From contig JACKBN010000016.1 in assembly GCA_020634565.1 (NCBI GenBank), positions 62,001-126,000 on the forward strand: a stretch of 64,000 nucleotides of DNA, written 5' to 3'. Of the stretch, positions 60,054 to 64,000 are shown piece by piece. The notes beneath the pieces were generated by a model that was given only the letters and a program-made list of their open reading frames with translations, had not been told where the DNA came from and made no database searches. Each line of letters begins with the position of its first letter. Positions within the stretch are counted from its first letter, which is position 1. This DNA comes from Ardenticatenaceae bacterium (lineage in GTDB: Bacteria; Chloroflexota; Anaerolineae; Promineifilales; Promineifilaceae). The translations under genes were made by a program, and so were the position numbers.

Positions 60054-62399
60054 ATGATGATTGGACGCATGTTAAAGAAAGATTTTCTACGCAAGAAGCT
60101 GATAACCATCGTGGTGTTTGCCTTCATTTTCCTGTCAGCCTTGCTGGTAGCCAGTGGCGCAAACTTGATGATTGAATTGGGCAATTCCCTGGATGTTCTG
60201 TTTAGCAAAGCACATACGCCGCATTTTGTGCAGATGCATACCGGGCCGCTCGACCAGGCTGAGATCGATAGCTGGTCAGCCGCCAATGAGATGGTCACAG
60301 ACCAGCAAACAGTCGAGATGATCACCATAGATGGTGCCAATCTTTATCTGGGAGCGAGCCAGGAATCGGAAGCAACCAGCATCATGGATATCAGCTTTGT
60401 CACCCAGAATGAAGCCTTCGATTTCTTGCTGGATTTGGATAACAACATCATTCACCTTTCGCCGGGAGAAATCGCGGTGCCTGTGTACTACATTCAGGAA
60501 CGGGATCTGGCCGTTGGCGATCTGGTTCGTGTGAATACGGATGCCGGGGAAATGGTCTTCACCATAACCACCTTCAGCCGCGACTCGCAGATGAACCCGG
60601 CCATCGCCAGTTCCAAACGCTTCCTGATTCACAAGCAAGAGTTTGCCAGCTTACGAGAACAGATCGCTGAGACTGAGTATCTGGTCGAATTCATGCTTGT
60701 TGATGACACTGAGATGAGCGCATTCTCCTCTGCCTACCAGGCATCAGATTTACCCAAGACCGGGCCGGCCGTCGATCAGAGCTTATTCAAAATAATGAAT
60801 TCCTTATCCGATGGTCTTGTCGCCGGTGTCGTTATTCTGATGAGCCTGCTGCTGGTTGTCATTGCCATCCTCAGTTTGCGCTTTACGCTGCTGGCAACCA
60901 TCGAAGAAGATACGAAAGAGATCGGTGTCATGAAGGCCATCGGCATCGCCCGCGCGGACATCAAGCGGCTCTATCTGGCCAAATATGTGGTCATGGGTGC
61001 AGCCGCGGCGCTGCTGGGTTACCTGGCCTCTCTACTGCTGAACCAGGTGCTGTCCGCCAATGTACTGTTGTATATCGGCAGTGCGTCCAAGAGTGTGTGG
61101 CAAACGGCCGTTCCCCTCATAGCCGCCTCCAGCATCGCCCTGATTGTGACCATCTCCTGTGCAGTCATCCTCAGACGATTCAATCGCATTTCTGCTGTGG
61201 CAGCCCTGCGCTCTGGCAGCGTCGGCGAATCCATGAAGAGCCTGCCAATGTTTACGCTGAAACGAGGCCAGAGATTGAATATCAATGCCTATCTGGGCGT
61301 TCGTGATGTCTTGCAGCGCGCCAAGCTGTATGGCTTACTTGCCTTCGTTTTCTTCTTCTGCGCGGTGATTATCATCATCCCCATCCACTTCCTGACGACG
61401 ATTCAATCACCGACATTCATCTCGTACATGGGTACCGGGCAAAGTGACATGCGCATCGATTTCCGTCAGTCGGATGATGTAGCTGATAGATTTGAAACGG
61501 CCGTTGCCACGCTCACAGCCGATCCCGATGTAGCCAAACTCTCCCCATTGGTGACATCACAATTCAAAGTGATGCAGCCTGACGGCACACTGGAAATTCT
61601 CAATATCGAAAGCGGCGATTTCTCATTGTTCCCGCTGGACTACGTGAAGGGAACGTCACCACAACAAGAAAATGAGATCGCCCTCTCTAATCTCAATGCC
61701 AGCGAAATGGAAAAGCAGCTTGGCGATACCGTCACCCTCGTCATCGACGGGCAGGCACGCGAGATGGTCGTCAGCGGTATCTATCAGGACATCACCAATG
61801 GCGGCCGAACAGCCAAAGCCATGCTGCCCTACAATCCACAAACCGCCATCTGGTTTACCGTCAGTCTGGACCTGGCACCTGGCGTCAGCATCGAGGGAAA
61901 AACCGCCGAATACGCGCAGCTGTTTGACTCCGCACGCGTCACTGACACGGCCGATTTTGTCTCGCAAACAGTGGGCAACACCGCGCAGCAGCTCAAGACA
62001 GTCACCACGGTGACGGTGGTTGTGGGTCTGGCCTTGTCCGTCCTGATCACATCCCTGTTCATGATGATGCTCATTAGCAAAGACAACAATCAGATTGCCA
62101 TCATGAGGAGCCTCGGTTTTTCCCTACGGCACATCCGCACGCAATATCTCACCAGAGCTTTATTTCTCTTGGTCGTCGGCATCGCGCTGGGAACGCTTTT
62201 CTCAAATACGTTGGGGCAGCAGTTGGTAAGCGCCGCCTTCTCATTACAGGGCGCGTCACGCATCAAGTTCGTCATTGACCCGCTCCAGGCTTATGTGGCC
62301 TATCCCTTGCTGCTGATGGTGACGGTTGCCGCCACAACCTTCCTGAGCACCAGAACGGGCATCAAAGAAACCAACATCGCCGCCATGATTATGGAGTGA
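60054..62399 (+). CDS. FtsX/MacB-type ABC transporter permease (duplicated)
   Basis: A 781-residue permease with two FtsX units. TM1 (about 15-36) is followed by an outside domain of about 200 residues, then three helices with the family pattern TKEIGVMKAIGIARADIKRL. A linker and a second TM leads to another outside domain (to about 640), then three helices with NQIAIMRSLGFSLRHIRTQY. Such proteins transmit force to extract or release lipoproteins and peptides, often antibiotics. GGAG stands 6 bases before ATG 60054. The ATPase follows at 62456. It is distinct from the ABC-2 exporters elsewhere in the window. Confidence 0.9.
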   Translation: MMIGRMLKKDFLRKKLITIVVFAFIFLSALLVASGANLMIELGNSLDVLFSKAHTPHFVQMHTGPLDQAEIDSWSAANEMVTDQQTVEMITIDGANLYLGASQESEATSIMDISFVTQNEAFDFLLDLDNNIIHLSPGEIAVPVYYIQERDLAVGDLVRVNTDAGEMVFTITTFSRDSQMNPAIASSKRFLIHKQEFASLREQIAETEYLVEFMLVDDTEMSAFSSAYQASDLPKTGPAVDQSLFKIMNSLSDGLVAGVVILMSLLLVVIAILSLRFTLLATIEEDTKEIGVMKAIGIARADIKRLYLAKYVVMGAAAALLGYLASLLLNQVLSANVLLYIGSASKSVWQTAVPLIAASSIALIVTISCAVILRRFNRISAVAALRSGSVGESMKSLPMFTLKRGQRLNINAYLGVRDVLQRAKLYGLLAFVFFFCAVIIIIPIHFLTTIQSPTFISYMGTGQSDMRIDFRQSDDVADRFETAVATLTADPDVAKLSPLVTSQFKVMQPDGTLEILNIESGDFSLFPLDYVKGTSPQQENEIALSNLNASEMEKQLGDTVTLVIDGQAREMVVSGIYQDITNGGRTAKAMLPYNPQTAIWFTVSLDLAPGVSIEGKTAEYAQLFDSARVTDTADFVSQTVGNTAQQLKTVTTVTVVVGLALSVLITSLFMMMLISKDNNQIAIMRSLGFSLRHIRTQYLTRALFLLVVGIALGTLFSNTLGQQLVSAAFSLQGASRIKFVIDPLQAYVAYPLLLMVTVAATTFLSTRTGIKETNIAAMIME

Positions 62400-62407
62400 A
62401 ATTAGTA

Positions 62408-62440
62408 AAACCTGACATGTTTTTGAAAACATGTCGGTTT
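62408..62440. repeat. Hairpin between the permease and ATPase genes
   Basis: AAACCTGACATGTTTT and AAAACATGTCGGTTT pair with one bulged base. It may set the relative expression of the two genes. Confidence 0.6.
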
Positions 62441-62455
62441 CAAAGGAGACCTAAA

Positions 62456-63223
62456 ATGACCGCACTACTCGAATCAAAACAACTATGCAAAAGCTTTGTC
62501 CTTGGCAATGATAACGAATACACCGTTTTGTCTGATGTAAACCTCTCAATACAACCCGGCGAATTTGTCTCCGTGATGGGGCCGTCAGGCTCTGGCAAAT
62601 CGACACTGCTGTACAACATCAGCGGCATGGATCGAGCCAAGTCGGGAAACGTTTTGTTCAACGGTCAGGACATCACCGCCCTGTCTGAAGAATCATTGGC
62701 GAAAGTCCGCCTGACCGGCATGGGCTTTGTCTTCCAGCACATTCACCTGCTGAAGAATCTGTCCATCTTTGACAATGTCGTGCTGCCGGCTTATCTGGCG
62801 CGTGCGGAAAGCCACGATCTAATCAACCAGCGGGCCGAGGCGTTGATGGCACAGGTTGGAGTCGCCCATCTGGCTGATAACGACATCACGCAGGCTTCCG
62901 GTGGTCAGTTGCAACGGGTAGGCATCTGCCGTGCCCTGATCAACAAGCCTGACATCCTGTTTGGTGATGAACCAACCGGTGCGCTCAATTCAAAGGCCGC
63001 TGCCGAGATCATGGATTTGCTGACAGACATCAACAACTCCGGCACAACTATTATGTTGGTGACGCACGATGTCAAAGTGGCCGCCAGGACAGAGCGCGTA
63101 ATCTTCATGCTCGACGGACAAATCGTCGCTGAGAAGCATCTGGGCAAACCGTCCGCGAATGGAGCAGAGGCAAAAGAAAGAGAAGAACGCTTGGCTAGTT
63201 GGCTCACTGAGTTGGGATTTTAG
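62456..63223 (+). CDS. ABC transporter ATP-binding protein, MacB/LolD type
   Basis: A 255-residue ATPase. Walker A is GPSGSGKST (42-50), the Q-loop is in GFVFQHIHLL, the signature is ASGGQLQR, Walker B with Glu is DILFGDEPTGALN and the H-loop is VTHDVKVAAR. The GDEPTGAL form is the hallmark of the MacB/LolD subfamily that pairs with FtsX-type permeases, here the one at 60054. ATG 62456 has AAGGAG 8 bases upstream; an in-frame start 20 codons earlier overlaps the permease and is unlikely. A 30-residue basic tail follows the domain. Confidence 0.92.
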   Translation: MTALLESKQLCKSFVLGNDNEYTVLSDVNLSIQPGEFVSVMGPSGSGKSTLLYNISGMDRAKSGNVLFNGQDITALSEESLAKVRLTGMGFVFQHIHLLKNLSIFDNVVLPAYLARAESHDLINQRAEALMAQVGVAHLADNDITQASGGQLQRVGICRALINKPDILFGDEPTGALNSKAAAEIMDLLTDINNSGTTIMLVTHDVKVAARTERVIFMLDGQIVAEKHLGKPSANGAEAKEREERLASWLTELGF

Positions 63224-63228
63224 GAAAA

Positions 63229-63322
63229 GTTTTCAGTAATCAGTAATCAGTATTCAGTTTTCAGTAGGCGCTGCCTCTGGTAGCGGCTTACTGAAAACTG
63301 ATCACTGGATACTGATTACTAC
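63229..63322. repeat. CAGTAATCAGTATTCAGT hairpin repeat
   Basis: AGTAATCAGTATTCAGTTTT, then CAGTAGGCGCTGCC, is answered by GGTAGCGGCTTACTGAAAAC and ATACTGATTACT, making a long imperfect stem. It is a MITE-like intergenic repeat between the ATPase and MFS genes. Confidence 0.75.
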
Positions 63323-63356
63323 TTGGAACGTTTCACAATAAAAAGGAAGGCTAATC

Positions 63357-64000
63357 ATGGCTACACAATTTTCTGTTAACGACAATATATCTTGGAAAAA
63401 TCGCTTCTTCACCATCTGGGGTGGACAGGCACTCTCGATTGTTGGCAGCCAGCTTGTGCAGTTCGCCCTGATCTGGTACCTGACAATTCAAACCGGCTCG
63501 GCGACGGTACTGGCAACCGCTTCATTGGTAGGGTTGCTGCCCAATGTCATCTTGGGGCCGTTCATTGGCACATTGGTTGACCGCTGGGATCGCCGCCACA
63601 TCATGCTGGTTTCTGACACGGTTATTGCCTTGGCGACCATTGGGCTGGCGGTTTTGTTTGCCCTGGATGTGATTCAAGTCTGGCATATCTATGTCGTGTT
63701 GTTCATTCGCGCCTTGTTTGAATCGTTCCACAGCAATGCGATGACGGCGTCAACGTCGCTGATGGTGCCGGTTGAGCATCTGACCCGTATTCAAGGGATC
63801 AACCAGATGATCAATGGGGGTCTCAATGTTATCTCGGCGCCGCTGGGGGCGCTGCTGCTCAGCGTTCTGCCGATGCAGGGCGTACTGGCGATTGATGTCG
63901 TCTCCGCCCTGTTTGCCATTGTGCCGCTGTTGTTTACTCGGATTCCACAACCGGAACGACGCATGCGTAACGCTGAGGATGCCGGGCAAGAAACTGTCTG
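63357..64000 (+). CDS. MFS transporter, 3' end beyond the window
   Basis: The open frame from ATG 63357 runs to the end of the window (214 codons) without a stop. The start MATQFSVNDNISWKNRFFTI, then WGGQALSIVGSQLVQFALIW and TLVDRWDRRHIMLVSDTVIA, is that of the MFS_3/MefA-like efflux family (GTLVDRWDRR is the loop 2-3 motif). About six membrane helices are visible. AAGGA stands upstream. It belongs with the MacB-type exporter genes just before it, suggesting a drug or peptide resistance locus. Confidence 0.88.
   Translation, partial: MATQFSVNDNISWKNRFFTIWGGQALSIVGSQLVQFALIWYLTIQTGSATVLATASLVGLLPNVILGPFIGTLVDRWDRRHIMLVSDTVIALATIGLAVLFALDVIQVWHIYVVLFIRALFESFHSNAMTASTSLMVPVEHLTRIQGINQMINGGLNVISAPLGALLLSVLPMQGVLAIDVVSALFAIVPLLFTRIPQPERRMRNAEDAGQETV

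Larger units (their letters stand above)
610..61505. repeat. Iterated palindrome ACGGCCGT, about 100 dispersed copies
   Basis: The perfect 8-bp palindrome ACGGCCGT recurs about 100 times by my manual count, roughly once per 600 bases, against about one expected by chance for any octamer. It is often flanked as AACGGCCGTT. Most copies lie inside genes on both strands and read as T-A-V, N-G-R or R-P in whichever frame falls there. Examples start near 610, 5633, 9072, 12559, 16139, 23310, 30658, 36592, 42849, 49233, 54652 and 61105. It resembles in behaviour the cyanobacterial HIP1 octamer, which has a different sequence. The span given is simply the first to the last copy seen. Its function is unknown. 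Confidence 0.93.

Overview
The window looks like chromosomal DNA of a member of the Chloroflexota (an Anaerolineae/Ardenticatenia-like lineage). This is an inference from style and gene content: two MalT-type LuxR regulators of about 880 residues, DUF4386, PhoX/DUF839, SpoIIE-type partner switching, many ABC-2 exporters paired with two-component systems, and coding that is mostly GC-rich. There is no rRNA, tRNA or ribosomal-protein marker to settle it. The most striking property of the whole window is an iterated 8-bp palindrome, ACGGCCGT. I count about 100 copies in 64 kb where chance predicts about one. Most lie inside genes, read as Thr-Ala-Val, Asn-Gly-Arg or Arg-Pro.

Layout. (1) 1-12.1 kb, all on the minus strand: an envelope-stress-like block. 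It holds an FMN-binding split-barrel protein, a serine hydrolase, DUF4386, an ABC-2 exporter, a LiaF-like lipoprotein, an alpha/beta hydrolase, a CPBP protease, a receiver protein without its phospho-acceptor, and a NarL/LiaR-type two-component pair. A decayed IS630 element and a broken TPR-regulator gene sit inside it. (2) 12.2-21 kb: a MalT-like regulator, an Lnt-like nitrilase, a transporter fused to a beta-propeller, and an anSME-like radical SAM protein with a SEC-C tail. (3) 21-34.2 kb: two ABC-2 exporter loci, a PepSY protein, two OmpR-type two-component systems and an MFS transporter. Three minus-strand promoters here share an 18-bp motif, which suggests a regulon of the response regulator at 33.5 kb. 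(4) 34.3-41.4 kb: a PhoX-like phosphatase, an RsbV/RsbW/RsbU-like partner-switching cassette, and two surface binding proteins, one with a VWA domain. (5) 41.3-52.8 kb, minus strand: a 13-gene convoy that makes and transfers an acidic sugar (NeuB family, KdsC-like phosphatase, SDR, PLP aminotransferase, split transketolase, SpsF-type cytidylyltransferase, glycosyltransferases, PAP2-like membrane protein). (6) 53-55.2 kb, divergent from it: a PhyH-type oxygenase and an MGDG-synthase-like glycosyltransferase. (7) 55.2-64 kb: a 114-bp duplication around an IS630 remnant, a second MalT-like regulator, an AT-rich orphan, a MacB/FtsX-type ABC system, and the start of an MFS gene. The octamer becomes rare after 58.7 kb.

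How it may work together. Arrays of TTA-type hexamers at 11-bp spacing, the layout of Gram-positive and cyanobacterial Pho boxes, lie before phoX (34.3 kb), before the binding-protein pair (38.4 kb), and most strongly in the divergent region at 52.8-52.95 kb. The flanking genes encode a phosphatase, GT4 and MGDG-synthase-like glycosyltransferases and a PAP2-like protein. I therefore infer a phosphate-starvation programme that scavenges phosphate and rebuilds the envelope with sugar-headed lipids and an acidic glycan. Many gene borders also carry short self-complementary repeats, several of which run into and encode the C-terminal tails of proteins.
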